Source: Gordionus sp. m RMFG-2023
Taxonomy: Eukaryota > Nematomorpha > Gordioida > Chordodea > Parachordodidae
Direction: 5' to 3'
Assembly: GCF_954871325.1 (NCBI RefSeq)
Contig: NC_088777.1
Location: 2,296,509 to 2,360,508 of the forward strand
DNA length: 64,000 bases
In this document: piece by piece, positions 1-12,739 of the stretch
How the letters are laid out: each line of letters begins with the position of its first letter
Numbering within the stretch: position 1 is the first letter of the stretch
Notes under the pieces: generated by a model
What the model was told of the DNA's origin: nothing
Seen by the model: the letters and a program-made list of their open reading frames with translations, nothing else
Database searches by the model: none
Made by a program: the position numbers and the translations under genes

Positions 1-136
1 GACAATTTTTTTAGTTTAAAGATATGACAATGGCCCAATTATTTCAAAAATTTCCCAAATATATTATAGCTGTACTCAGAGTTTTAAATTTACATAAATT
101 ATCAAGCTTTTGTCTCAAATGATTTATTATCTATTA

Positions 137-158
137 TAAATTGAAGTGCATTTATCGC
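137..158. repeat. 5' target-site duplication of the RTE LINE
   Basis: A 22-bp stretch beginning taaattgaagtgcattt recurs at 3262-3283. It brackets the LINE and its A-rich tail, so it marks a target-site duplication made at insertion. Confidence 0.85.
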
Positions 159-349
159 CGGGGTGGCCTAATGGGTAAGATGTAGGCTTGGAAACACGAG
201 CATGAACAAGGACGAAACTTTCAAGTTTTTCTTCGATGACTGATGTGTAAAGACATGTGGTATGATGAATTTCGGAGCTTAGAGATGACACCCCGGTCAC
301 CGACAGGCCTGGACAGCCGGGTGCTAAGGATACCTGTCCAATAAACAAA

Positions 350-1970
350 ATGAAGGACACAAATGAAAATATGAATATGAAAGCTAGGGCGTTCCCTCCA
401 TGCGACGTGCAGGGTGTAGACCTCCATCCTGTGAAAAATAAAGTAAAGGTCAAAGCAAAGAAGACAAGACTGGCAAGTTTGAATATTGGGACGCTTAAAG
501 GTAAGACGAGAGAATTGGCATCAATGTTGAACAGGAGAAAAGTTGATATAGCGTGCATACAAGAGACGAGAAGACTTTGATGATTGGAGATGGGTATAAA
601 TTGTACTATAATGGACTTGTTAGCAATAGGAACGGTGTCGGCATCATCCTCAGTCAAGATCTAACCTCCTCAGTTGTAGAAGTCAACAGGATCTCTGATA
701 GACTAATGAAGATAAAACTCTGCATTGGTCAATCAATACTACACATCCTATCAGTATATGCTCCTCAAACGGGTTGCAAGGAAGAAGAGAAAGATGACTT
801 TAGAGCTATCCTTGATGAAGCCGTAATGGAAATCCCTAAGGATGACCTAGTCATAATTGGTGGTGACTTAAATGCGCATGTGGGGAAAGCAAGAGATAGC
901 TACAAAAGGTATCATGGTGGTTTTGGATACGGAGAAAGAAATGATGAAGGAGAGCACGTACTGAAATTTGCGCAAGCCTTCGACCTTGCCTTAACCAACA
1001 CCTACTATAGGAAAAAAGATAGTCATTTAATAACATATGAAAGTGGTACTAGGAAAACACAGATAGATTACATGCTAATCTCTCGCAGAAGATTAAAAGA
1101 TGTAATAGACTGCAAAGTCATCCCAGGAGAAGATATCCCAGCCCAACACAAGCTACTAATCATGGATTTACAAATCTCAAATAAATCCACTCAAAATAAG
1201 ATAAAACTGGAACCATGCATCAAATGGGGCAAATTAAAAACAATGACAGATGCCTTTGCAATCAATGCAAACATTGAAACAATAAATTGCTCACAAGTCA
1301 GTGAAAAAATATGGACAGACCTTTCATCCAGATTAATAGACACTGCAAAATCGACGCTAGGCTTGACAAGAGGAGGCAACAAATCACACAAAGAACTATG
1401 GTGGTGGAATCAAGAGGTACAAACCACTATACAGGAGAAAAAAGCCCTTTATAAAATATGGCACAAATCCAAAAATGCAGATGACAAGTCAAGATACAAA
1501 AAATCCAAGAGATTAGCTACAAAGGCGGTGGCTAGGGCCAAATCTATGGCATACGATGACATGTACGAAGATCTACATACCAAAGAAGGGCAAAATAAAA
1601 TATACAGATTAGCCAAACAGCGAGAAAAGAACTCTAGGGATATAAACGGAGAGGAAAAAGAAATAATGAATAGATGGAAAGAATATTTTCAGGAGCTTCT
1701 CAACTTTAATTCCCACATATTGCATCTCGACGAACACTCCCCTTGTCAAAACCTTGTACAACCTATAACAGAACAAGAAATAATCACATGCCTCAAGCAT
1801 ATGAAAAATATCAAAGCTAGGGGTCCAGACGATATTCCAATAGAAAGCCTTAAAGCACTAGGAGATGATGGAATACATCTCCTCACAAATCTGTACAATA
1901 AAATACTTGGAAATGAAGAGGTTCCCCAAAAATGGAGGAAGAGCTATCTAGTTCCTATCTTCAAAATAAA
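350..1970 (+). CDS. RTE LINE endonuclease and N-terminal RT part
   Basis: The endonuclease-exonuclease-phosphatase fold begins with SLNIGTLKGKTREL (about 477-518) and CIQETR (about 556-573). It continues with VIIGGDLNAHVG and TQIDYMLISRR, which are the Asp/Asn and Asp-Tyr motifs of the nicking nuclease of RTE/BovB elements. A frame change near 575 separates the Met at 350 from the rest; a short deletion after CIQETR explains it. The N-terminal thumb and finger region of the RT (GPDDIPIESLKAL) follows. The second frame change is near 1966, where AAATAAAGG lacks one base compared with the expected reading IFKNKGDPHNCQNYRGIKL. Confidence 0.9.
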
Positions 1971-3227
1971 GGGGATCCACACAATTGTCAAAATTACAGG
2001 GGAATAAAACTAATGTCACACTGTCTAAAACTATACGAAAAAATAATAGAAAAAAGATTAAGAGATATAATCAAAATAGGAGAGACACAGTTTGGCTTTA
2101 TGCCTGGAAGATCAACAACCGATGCTATCCATGCAATTAGGCAAATGAGTGAAAAATACAGGGAAAAGAACAAAAAGCTACACATGGTCTTTCTCGATCT
2201 AGAAAAGGCCTTCGATAGAATCCCAAGAAAACTTATCTGGTGGGCGCTACGCCACAAAAAAGTTCCCGAAAAATATATAAGAATAATAGAGGATATGTAT
2301 ATGGGACATACAACAATGGTCCGTAGCACAACAGGTACTTCAGCAGGCTTCACAATAGCCGAAGGAGTTCATCAAGGGTCGGCTCTCAGCCCACTTCTCT
2401 TCATTACAGTAATAGATGTATTAGCACAGTCTATACCTCAAACAGTCCCGTGGAATATGATATTTGCAGATGATATTGTGATACTTGCCGAATCCAAGGA
2501 TGAAATGAAAGAAAGGTTAGTGAATTGGATAAATATCCTAGAAACGCACGGATTAAAAGTAAATAGAGAAAAGACGGAGTATATGGTGATAGGAGGAGAT
2601 GAAACGGAGAGTATTGATATAAATGATTGGCAGATATCCGCAATTGAAAGCTGCAAATATTTGGGCTCCACTATACAAACAAACGGCACAATAGAAAAAG
2701 AGATAAAGAATAAGATTAATCAAGGGTGGTTAAAGTGGAGATCTTTATCTGGAGTGCTATTTGACAAAAGAATCCCACACAAATTAAAGGGAAAAATTTA
2801 CAGTTCCATAGTACAACCAACTATTCTATATAGTTCGGAAACATGGCCAACCAAAGAATCAGACGAGAGAAGTCTACAAACTATGGAGATGAGAATGCTG
2901 AGGATGATTGCTGGGGTAACAAGAAAGGATAAGGTGCGCAGTACAAGAATACTAAATAGTTTAAAGGTAGTGCCCATTAAGACTAAGTTAATGGTAAACA
3001 GACTTAGGTATGGGCACACAATGAGAAGGCCTATGAACTACATAGGAAATAAAGTTGAAAGATTGGAAGTGATGGGCAAACGTAAAAGAGGAAGGCCAAA
3101 ACTTCAATGGGGCCATAAAGTTAGAGCCAATATAAAGAAGTATAAAATAGATAAAAGAGATTGTACGAATAACATAAAGTGGAGAGAGATGTTGAAGGAG
3201 CTTACCACCAGAAAAGGTGAAAGCTAA
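1966..3227 (+). CDS. RTE LINE reverse transcriptase, C-terminal part
   Basis: Reads NKGDPHNCQNYRGIKLMSH, then the palm motifs FLDLEKAFDRIPR, GVHQGSALSPLLF and FADDIVIL (the catalytic FADD box), then KYLGSTI and the basic C-terminus KRKRGRPKLQW typical of RTE proteins. It ends at a natural stop at 3225-3227, followed within 10 bases by the A-rich tail. All catalytic RT motifs look intact. Confidence 0.93.
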
Positions 3228-3261
3228 AGAGTAAAAAAAAATAAAAAAAAAAAAATAAAAA

Positions 3262-3283
3262 TAAATTGAAGTGCATTTATCGC
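3262..3283. repeat. 3' target-site duplication of the RTE LINE
   Basis: Copy of the 137-158 sequence directly after the A-rich tail. Confidence 0.85.
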
Positions 3284-3622
3284 GGGAGCAAGCTATCTTT
3301 ACCATATATTCTCTAAGGACTTTGTCACGTGCCCACCACCTTATCTAACCTATTTTTTGCAACTTTCTCAACTTATTTTGGCCCAGATGAATTATGTTGT
3401 TTCACCCCAGCATCCATCCTTTATTCTTATTCACCGACCTGGGTTTTATTTGATTTCAAGATAAAAAGAAATATTGGCTATATTATTATCTACAATGTAT
3501 AAAAATGTAATATAATGAATTAATCAAAACTTAGCTTTCTTCAGTCTACTCAAACGAAAGCGTTTTTACTTCATTTGAAAAAAAAACAAAGCGTTAATTG
3601 AAGCTACTGGTATTTTATGCAT

Positions 3623-3850
<228 letters not shown>

Positions 3851-5416
3851 AATAAATGCCCGCTTTAAATGAAAATTTGTTCCCATATAACGGTATAAAA
3901 AAATAGAAAGGTATTTGACATTTTTTTTAAAAATAATAAATTATTATATGATGTTAAGATCAAATGAGAACAAAATATGTTTTTCTTAAAAAAAAAGTTG
4001 TTTCCATATTTTGTGCTTCTCATAATAATATTTTTTCTATTTAAAAGCAACGTTTTTGAAATTGTAACCAAAATTTAATTATAAAAAATTAAAAATGAGT
4101 AAATTTAGTTTACTAATAAATCTATCATTAGAGGACCTCAATCCAGATTTTGCGTGTAAAATTATGTCTGCGCTGTTTGAAAAATATATTGTATTTTAAG
4201 CTCACAAATATATTATTAACACATTTGATAATATTTTGTAATGATTATTTCATGATAAAAAAAAATATTAATAAATGTTGGCTATAAATATATATTAGCA
4301 AGGTACTACATGTCACCCCCCGCGTGATGCGATTAGCGAAATTTAAAGGTGCGGTGGTCCTATCCAGACCTGACCCAGACCGACTGCCAGACCGATTTTT
4401 GAGACCACAGTTTGGGCCGGTCCGTTTAATTATTCTACAGTCAGTCCTTTTATTAATATTTAAGTTTGCTTTTACTATTCAATTAATCAAATTTTTATAC
4501 ATTTAATTTTATGTTATTATTTTTTTTCTAGAGGAGTCGTTTGCAGTTTTTATTTCCATTTTGATTTTTTTGCGATATGCCAACCATAGGTTTCTCAAAG
4601 AAGAAGCATTTTAATTGTAGTCCCAAGTAATAAAGAATTTAATTACAGGTGATTTAGAACAACGTGTCCCAGTATTGCAAATTTTTTCAAAATTTTTTTA
4701 ATTTATCCGTCAATCAATAAAATTACCTAATTGTTGATTGGTAGGAGAAAAAAAATGTTTTTTTATTTAACGAGTGTTTTGTCATTGGATATGTGTTAAT
4801 AGTGAAAAATTGTTTCTTGATATTTGTTTTAAGAAATTTAGGAATTGTTAGAATTTAAAGTAAAAAAAATTTAATTTTTTAAGAATTGTAGTAATTAAAA
4901 GTGAGGACTAAAAGAAACCAATGTTTGGATCAATTTTTTGAAAAGACAGTGGTTAGGTTCGGGTCTGGACCGAAAGGCCTAATAACCGCCAACTTTTTTT
5001 TTTACTAGGTCGCGATGTATAAAATACTGTTTGAAGGTTATATTTTTTAAAAAAATCAAAAAAAAAAAATTTCTAAGCTTTCAACCTGAACCAATAAAAA
5101 TAAATTTAATAAAAATTAAAAATAAATTTTTTTTTTAAAAAAAATATATTTTTTAATCTTATTAAACACTTTTAAAAATAGATTTTGCACCTGAAATAGC
5201 AAAAAATACCAAAAAATACCAAAAAATTAAAAGGGAAATTTTTTTAAAATTAATCTATATATATATTAATAATGTATTTCAAGGACGCTTTTAACATTTG
5301 CGATTTAGTTTTTCTAATAAGGGGTAATATAATTCATTTTTTCAAATTTTAATCTTTTTTTTTCAAACCAAAAAATTAAAAATTAAAAATAAAATTATCC
5401 TCTAGAAAAATAGAAA
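3851..5416. other. AT-rich intergenic stretch
   Basis: Nothing coding seen. GC-richer patches near 4320-4440 and 4955-5005 (gaccaggtc/ggtccgg-like motifs) look like remnants of the same dispersed GC-rich repeats found elsewhere in the window. Confidence 0.4.
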
Positions 5417-7245
5417 ATGCATGATAATTTAATCTTCACTATTCTTGTTGGGATATTGGCATTGGCATATTTTGGAATAGATGAGGCTAAAGGTAAAAAA
5501 AACGAAGTTCAATTAATTCTACTGTACTGTTAAAAAGATTATAAATCTAATTTTTTTTTAAATCAACTTTTGTTTTTTGTTTGTTTTTTTAAAGTTTTTT
5601 ATAGTTAGAACTAAGAAAAATAAATGTAAAAAGATAAAAAAAAGAAAAAATTAAATGATTAAAAAATATATATATTATTTTTCTTTTAAGCTCAATGCCA
5701 TGTTAAAATAAATGAAACGAATTACACGACTGGTACATTTCCTGCAGCTCGCTCCTATATGAGTAAAAACAATCAAAAATCCTTATCATTTCAATTTATT
5801 TATACAATACGAAATACATAGTGTAGAATTGATTTTAAATCGGCGATTTAGAAAAATCTTAAAATCCCATTTAACCGAAAATGCATTTCAGCATGTGTAA
5901 AGTATTTACCCTATGAATTTCAGCCAATTTTTGCCACGAACTTTAAGAACTACTTCTAATTTTATATTAATTTCTATATAGAATTTTTCATATAATATAA
6001 ATTAAAAAAATTACTAAAATGTCTATGGCTGAAATTTATAAGGTAAATACTCTACACATGCCAGAATCCATTTCCGGTGCTCTCTGTAAAGGATTTAAAA
6101 TCCCGAATCCCTATACGACATATTTACATTTCGTTTCTTTTTAAATTTTTCTTTCCTAAATAAATTAATTATATAGATAACGAATTTCCAATTAGGTATG
6201 TGATACGGAAGGGGAACGCTCCGTGCAAATTTCAGATCAAAATGGGGACCTTTCTCAATGGGACAAAGATAAGTATAAAAAAATAGACTTTGAATCTTCG
6301 TTAAAGGGCGGTTATAACCTAATATATCCGGCAAAAAAAAATATTTCGCCGTGATCATGTTCCTAAAAGGGAACATTTTTTTGAACCGATAAGTGGGTTA
6401 TTCACACTCGCGTTCGTCCAAACTTCCATTCTTTTGCTACTATCGAAATCCTGAGGCCATGCGCGGTATTATTTTAGGCTAAATCATTGTGGTTAACCGT
6501 TTTTTAAAAGCATCGGTGGTTTAACAACAGTAGGTATACGTGTAACAATTATTTTTGATATTTTTTGGGATGCTAAAATTTAATAGGGTTTTCATGATAT
6601 AAATATTAAATATTTAAGACGGAAAAAAATAGGTTCCCAAGGAAAATATGATTTAAGAATGTTTATTTTTTTTACACACTTTTGTTTACAAACTTCCGGA
6701 AAAAATAGAATATAATAGAACACGAATGAATCTTTATAATTATTCCGCCGATACTTTTTAACCCTAGATGTAGCTCTTTTTTTTTAGATTCTCAATCCTT
6801 CCCGAACTCTGATCTTGATCGTTTTCGATACAGCGTAATTTTTTTAACCCTACCATTCACATACTAAATTTTTTTATTTTACGATTTATCGCAACTTTTT
6901 ATACACAATCGTTTAGCTGCTAAGAATAAACCCGGCGTAAATTTTGTTTACGACAGTGGCATTGTGTCTGGAACTACCTCAAACAATAATGTCAATATAA
7001 CCGTGGAGAAGAGTCCTTTGATCGGAGGATTTCAAGAAATAATCCTGAAATTCGATGTTAAAAAGAAAACGTATACAGGTGTCACTGTAAGAGTATGATT
7101 TAATTTTCTCCTTTTCTTTCTTTCTTTTTTATTCAATTTGATTTATTCCCAGTTTGGTTTCATTTAACACGTTATTACCTTCGAATATTTTCAGATTGAT
7201 ACGAAAAGTATGACTGCATCTCTCAGCTATAGTACCTTCACTTAA
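5417..7245 (+). CDS. Small secreted protein, unrecognised, 4 exons
   Basis: Four exons with agreeing phases: 5417-5492, 5691-5762, 6917-7086 and 7195-7245. They give 123 codons including the stop (TAA 7243-7245). The protein opens with a classic signal peptide (MHDNLIFTILVGILALAYFG) and then reads AQCHVKINETNYTTGTFP. After a junction it reads NKPGVNFVYDSGIVSG and SPLIGGFQEIILKFDV, and ends SLSYSTFT. Two or more N-glycosylation sites (NET, NYT, NIT) and alternating hydrophobic residues suggest a small beta-sheet extracellular domain. Only one Cys is left after the signal peptide. I do not recognise the family. Support comes from three GT-AG junctions with matched phases (1, 1, 0). Intron 2 contains an inverted-repeat MITE. 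Confidence 0.7.
5822..6118. mobile_element. MITE family C, copy 1 (inverted-repeat element)
   Basis: Near-palindromic element in intron 2 of the secreted-protein gene. The left half (cagcatgtgtaaagtattta at about 5890) is answered by the inverted right half (aaggtaaatactctacacat at about 6039). A second copy lies at 9884-10235 with the same arms. No coding capacity. Confidence 0.7.
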
Positions 7246-9064
7246 TATATTTTTAACAAAAAAAATTTATTTAAAAAAATAATGCTACTTTTCATTAAAT
7301 AATTCATCAATTTGTCAAAATTTTAAAAAATTTATATCATTTGATAATTTATAAAAAACAAAAATTTCGAAATTGTAATTTTGTAATCATTTATGAAAAA
7401 TTATTAAAATGAATAAAAAATATATATATATATATGTATGCCATTTTTATTTTCCTCAATTGAAAGAATCATTATAAGATATATAATTTTAATGCGTCCT
7501 TTGATAATATTTTACAAAGCCCTCAGATCCTAAAGGCCTTGTCTTAATTCAACACACAAGTTATTTGAACATTGATTGTATCAATTATCATTCATTTACA
7601 AAATATTTAGAACCGTTCATAAATTGTTTAGAATAGAAGGTGCAGCGCGAAACCCGAGCACCAGGTTAGGGTTTAATATACAAGCTTTATGGAGGTAAGT
7701 CAATATTAGTAAATGTTTAATGTCGCAGAATAAGGGGATATCGCGTTCAATATTAAATGCTTTGGCGACTAAAGTAATCTGGCCTTATCCCGCCAAAACA
7801 CAGATACGAAGATAATGATAACTATATTTACTTTCCTGAGTATTGGGTTTCTTAAGAAATGTTTAACGGGAATTCCATTTGTGTAAGTTAGAATGGCTAC
7901 AATTAAGGCAGTGTTCAGGGCCAGTCAAAAAATTTAATGTTTCTAAGGGTTCCAATATAAAATCTATGATTGCGGGCTAAATTCTAAGAAAAGAGAGGGC
8001 AGTCATTGTTAGGATCTTGTAAAAATCTGTATACGCATGCTCTTAAGCTAAATATTAGTAAATCAAGCGTATGATAATTTATTTGCATTATATTACGGTT
8101 TATATTAACAATTTCAAAACTTTATAAATATCTAGGGTACGAAAAATAAGAAGGATTTTACTATTCAAATTTTCTTTATTTATTCATATCATTTATATTT
8201 CCCCCTTACCTTATTAAATAAGGTATATTCTTCTCGGAACATCTGTGGTAGTGGCACATTTTTTCTTTCGACTATTCTCTAAAACAATTCCGGTATTCTC
8301 CTTACAAGGATTAATATTAGTGATTTAACGGATTCTAAATTTTTGAGCATCTCTTTCAACGATCATTATTTTTTCTTCTCTACCTCATACAACATTTTCC
8401 TGCTTTTCTACATTATTACTCGACCAGATCTACATTTCAGCCTGTATTTATTATTTTACTTACATTGCATCATTGATATCAAATTCTTGAGTATCGGCAT
8501 CATTTTGTCGTGGTAAAAAATTTTTTTTTCCATATTTCCTCCTACATTTTGTCGTCAAGGGATTTGAAGATTTGATTTTAAAACTATACGATTATTAATT
8601 TTATGGCGATTTTCCAATTGTTGAACATGACTCTTATTTGTACCGATTATTAATTAATATCAAGTTGGAGAAGTAATATTGTACCAGATAAATCGTACGA
8701 TATTTGTGAAACGGCAAATATTTAAGATGCAGTTTTATGGTCTATAAGGAGTTAAAGATTACGAATTCTCGGCAAATTGATAATGTGAGTTATAAAAAAA
8801 AAACGTTAGTCCCTTCCCCCCTCTAGCATTTATAAGTTATATAAAATAAAAATGACGCCCACTAACCCGTTTATCGAGCGCACAGGCTGATAAAGTCTGT
8901 ATTGTAAGTGCACCAAAGTATTTTTGTTATTTAATATGCTTTTTTTTTAAAAAAAATTCTTATTTTCTTCTCCAACAGCACCTCCTCCGTACCATGGTAC
9001 TTTTTATTAGGGTTTGTGGGCTGTAAATTCAAAAATTTTATACTCACAACTACATGTATCATCG
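7246..9064. other. AT-rich intergenic stretch
   Basis: No exon or repeat recognised, except an AT dinucleotide run near 7420-7434. Confidence 0.35.
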
Positions 9065-9241
9065 AGTGTTGTAGAACGGCTAACTCTATATCTTTATCCA
9101 GATAAACATTACGCAATCCTGAAGATTTTTCTCGTATGTGACCTTGAAAGTATAAAAAAACTATTGATAGCGAAATATCGAGACTTAGGCGAATATTTTT
9201 TTGACTAAAATATTAAGTTAGCCGTTAGCCATTTAACAACA
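9065..9241. mobile_element. MITE family A copy (hAT-like ends)
   Basis: Begins agtgttgtagaacggctaac and ends gttagccatttaacaac, an imperfect terminal inverted repeat. The interior carries the family signature cctgaagatttt...cttaggc...aatatttttttg. Short open frames here are not genes. Confidence 0.75.
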
Positions 9242-9883
9242 TCAGTATCATCCCAAATAGCGCGTTACGGCTACCTTCTATTTTTTAGAAAAAGTAGCGG
9301 CCTTATATTAGCTAATTTTTAAAACTGCTTGGGGATATTTTTCAATATTTTCTTGGATAAAATATTGAGTTAGAGGCTTCACAACACAAAACCGGCTTTG
9401 AAAGTAATTTATGAATGTATTGGTTGTCTCCTCTCCTTGGCAAATTTAGTTTTTAACGGGTCGGTTAATGATTCTCGATAACGGTTCTCTTTGTAATTTT
9501 TAATTTATTTGTATATATGTCTATTACAAGCCATCCTTTCATAATAATAAGAATAAGAATACGACTCAAATTTCTTTATTAAAAAACACCAACAACAATA
9601 TCTATACATTATCAAAAAAATTACAAATCATAAATATCTAATTATCTAAATCTTCATGTCCCAAAGGTCCATTATTAGTTCCTCGCTGACATCTTCTCGA
9701 ATTAATCCAAACTCTTCATCCCAAAATGGATAACAAAAGAATCCTTTCCCCATCAACCCATCATGTGTTCATCACCTCCTCTTCTTCCCCCAAGGAAAAC
9801 TTAATTCCCCTGTCAGAAAATAACTGACATTTGATGTATTATATTAAATTTATTTCTTCTTTTTTTCAACAGTTACAACAATG

Positions 9884-10235
9884 TCGAATTTGGAATTTTA
9901 AATCCTTTACCGAGAGTGATTTATAAAAATTTTATAGGTCGATTCAACCGAAAATGTATTCTAGCATGGGTAGAGGACCCAAACTGTAAATTTCAAACAA
10001 TTTTGTCACGAGCCTTAGAAGTTACTTCTAAATTTACATTAATTTTTTATATGGATATTTCATATAAATTAGAAAATACTATAAAATGTCTACGGCTGAA
10101 ATTGGCTGAAATTTATAGGGTAAATACTCTACACATGCTGGAATTTCGATTCCTGTAAAAATCAGATTTTTAAAATCCAAAAACTCGCCCTTAGTAAATT
10201 ATTTAGAGAGATTCCGAAACCCCATACGGCATATA
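9884..10235. mobile_element. MITE family C, copy 2
   Basis: Shares arms and interior with 5822-6118: ttctagcatgggtagagga on the left and ctctacacatgctggaat on the right, with the interior motif aatgtctacggctgaaat. An open frame at 9916-10158 is a by-product. Confidence 0.7.
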
Positions 10236-11832
10236 TATACGGATTAAATTTTCTGGAGAACTTATATTCGTACCTCGAGATATTTATTGGTACAATTTTT
10301 TTTTTAAATTTTGGGGCCACGGAACTGGGAAATTTTCAAAATATATTTCTTACTATTATAGCCCAATATAGGGTTATTTTCTAATATAATATTTTCCAGC
10401 AGGTTCTAGAAGGTTTTTTTAATAGGGATTGGATCCTAAAATTTTATCATTTAAATTTAAATGCATTGTATTTCCGGTATTTCAATTACAAAATTAAAAT
10501 TACCTAATTAAAGTGAGATGTTGTTCATTTTTTTTATAAAAAAATTTACAAATGGTATTAAATTTTGGATATGGGTGTTTAGGCGCTATTTAGGGATGAT
10601 ACCTTTAAATGTCAGAATAAAATAATTTTTGAATGACAGCCCACAAACTTAAAAGTAGAGTAATCATGGGCTTGGCCCGGGATCGATACCCGGGTTCGGG
10701 AATTTTTCTTTTACAAAATATTGAAAACGGTTCGGGCTTGAACCCGGGCTTGATCCAAAAATTAAGGTCCCACGAAAGTCCGCTTTAGGGAAGGTTGATT
10801 AAACGGCTTCAGTGGGGCACGATGGTCAGTTTCCTAGTGGGGCTCAAATTGATTTTGTATCGTGGAATCTGCTGTTACCTTTTCTCCTTTCCGAACTTTA
10901 TAATAATGGAGTGGGTTACGATTCCGAAAATTTCTTTCGGGAAGTCCCGGTAAGAATTTTGGCGCAAGTTGCCTAACCCATTGCCTATAGTATAGCAAGG
11001 TCTGCAAAACTCAAACTGCCAATGGGTTGAAAAATTATTATTTTTCTTGTATTCGGGGTAGGTTGGAAATTCTCAGTGTTGTAAATCAAGGTTCGATCAC
11101 ATGTCATAATGTCGATCATTTTTTTTTTAACATCCTAATCATATCAGTTGTCACTTCAAATATTATTGCAACGCGATCGTAGAAATTTAGTAAAAATCAT
11201 AAGAAATAAATCTATTTCTGAAGCAGAATGATATTCCCCAACGATTTCATCTCTCTTAAATGGTAATATTACAACATTTTATTATTTGATCAGATGGTCT
11301 TTTTTTTTATTATTGCAACTAATTTCTTTTAAAGAACTATTAAGAAGTAAATAACGTGATATCCTAATTATCCCTGTGGTCCGGGTTTAGAATAGGATCA
11401 CCGTCTCCTCGACGGGGAGTGTAAAAACCACCTAAAGGGGGTTGATGTCAGGATGGGCATCAGATTTTAAAAAACACGCAAAAATTTCCTAATGATTAAA
11501 TCAGAGGGAAAACTGGCCAACCTGGGTTAACCTGGAAATCGCCATTAAGCGCAGAAGAAGTTCTATTTCCTTGTTTGGGCTTCAAAAGCAAATCATTGCC
11601 AATTTTAAAGGGTATTATTCCCCGTTTTATATACCTTATAAGAGATGTTTTAAAATAGGGTAAAAAGTACCCATTAATTTTGTGACGGGATACATATAAA
11701 CAATAAAAAAAATATTTTAAAAATAATTTTTAATATCTGATTTATCACGGTTTCTCTAAAAATGTTTAAAAAACTGGTTTTCTTATTGCCTAATAAAAAG
11801 GTAAACTAAATATAGGGACACAGTAAGTTGTA
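10236..11832. other. Intergenic stretch with a degenerate GC-rich repeat
   Basis: No gene seen. About 10665-10775 matches the cccgggttcggg-type repeat (family D). About 11380-11460 is another unassigned GC-richer patch. Confidence 0.4.
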
Positions 11833-12150
11833 AGTGTTGTATAACGATTATCGCCTTCCGTATAGAAATATTTTAGAGAATAATATTTGACAAACTATTT
11901 TTTATTGAGTTATAGGTATAATTTTGATATAAAAATTGAAAAATGTGTACAAGATTGAGATTAGTGAGGTTAAAACTGAATACTTCATCCAAAAAAAATA
12001 TTACACAAGCCTGAAGATTATGCTCATTAAAGTAACAAGGGTCTAGACATATATTATCGAAATTTCTAAGCTTAGGCAATATTTCTCTGGCTAAAATATT
12101 GAGTCAGCTGTTTTAAAGAATCGGCTAAAAACTAACCGTTTCACAACACT
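11833..12150. mobile_element. MITE family A copy, long variant
   Basis: Starts agtgttgtataacgattatc and ends ctaaccgtttcacaacact. It holds the family core (cctgaagattatgctcat, gtctagacatatattatcga, cttaggcaatatttctctgg). Confidence 0.75.
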
Positions 12151-12650
12151 AATTGAGATGATGGTAATAATTGTTATTCATTTTTTAAAAAAAATAATTT
12201 AATAACGTATATATAAAAGGTAGTAATAAGTTAATGTTATATAAATAATTTTTTTTAATAATTCAAAATTGGAGTTACTTTGCATAATTTTAAAATTAAT
12301 ATATAAAAAAAATATATAAATTGTCGATAAAATAATATTATATAAATACATGATTGATGTAAACAAATTTAGAATTAAAAAAGACATGGCGACAAAATCA
12401 TTTAATTCATGTCTTATAAAAAAAAAAATTTGCCATTATTACGCGAAAATATGCGAATTATTCTACGATAAAAATTCGTTTTACAAGTAGAAATATATAA
12501 ACATCGGGAAAAAAAAACTATAGTTTAATTATGTAATAATAGACATAAATAAAGTTTAAAAATATAATTTTTTTTTGAATTAGTATAACTGGTTAAATGC
12601 GATTTTTAACTTTTTTGGTGAGAATTAAAAAGGCTCATCTTTCTTATCCA
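12151..12650. other. Region downstream of the PLC-gamma stop
   Basis: AT-rich sequence that should include the 3' UTR of the minus-strand PLC-gamma gene. No convincing poly(A) signal could be fixed. Confidence 0.35.
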
Positions 12651-12739
12651 TCATAGGTCTCCATACTTTAGATAAACTAACAACGAAGAAAGTTGCAATT
12701 CGTGGTTGTAAGCGTTCTTGAGTTTTACTGATCTGATTC
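12651..12739 (-). CDS. PLCG1: PLC-gamma exon 27 (C2 end, stop)
   Basis: Acceptor cttatag, then [20 protein letters not shown] and LVYLKYGDL, stop TGA at 12651-12653. It matches the last C2 strands of the family (GYRAVPLKNNY...LASLLI). Phase 1 in. There is no long tail after the C2 domain, unlike vertebrate PLCG1. Confidence 0.92.

Larger units (their letters stand above)
159..3261 (+). mobile_element. RTE-clade non-LTR retrotransposon, near full length
   Basis: The element starts at a GC-richer leader (cggggtggcctaatggg), codes for an apurinic-like endonuclease and a reverse transcriptase, and ends in an A-rich tail (3233-3261). It is about 3.1 kb, the usual RTE length, and is flanked by 22-bp target-site duplications. 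This suggests a complete insertion with no 5' truncation. Two frame breaks, near 575 and near 1966, interrupt an otherwise intact polyprotein, so it is probably young but inactive. Confidence 0.93.

Noticed and set aside
9916-10158. 80-codon open frame with start
   Set aside because: Lies inside MITE family C and reads its arms; the sister copy at 5822-6118 does not keep the frame.
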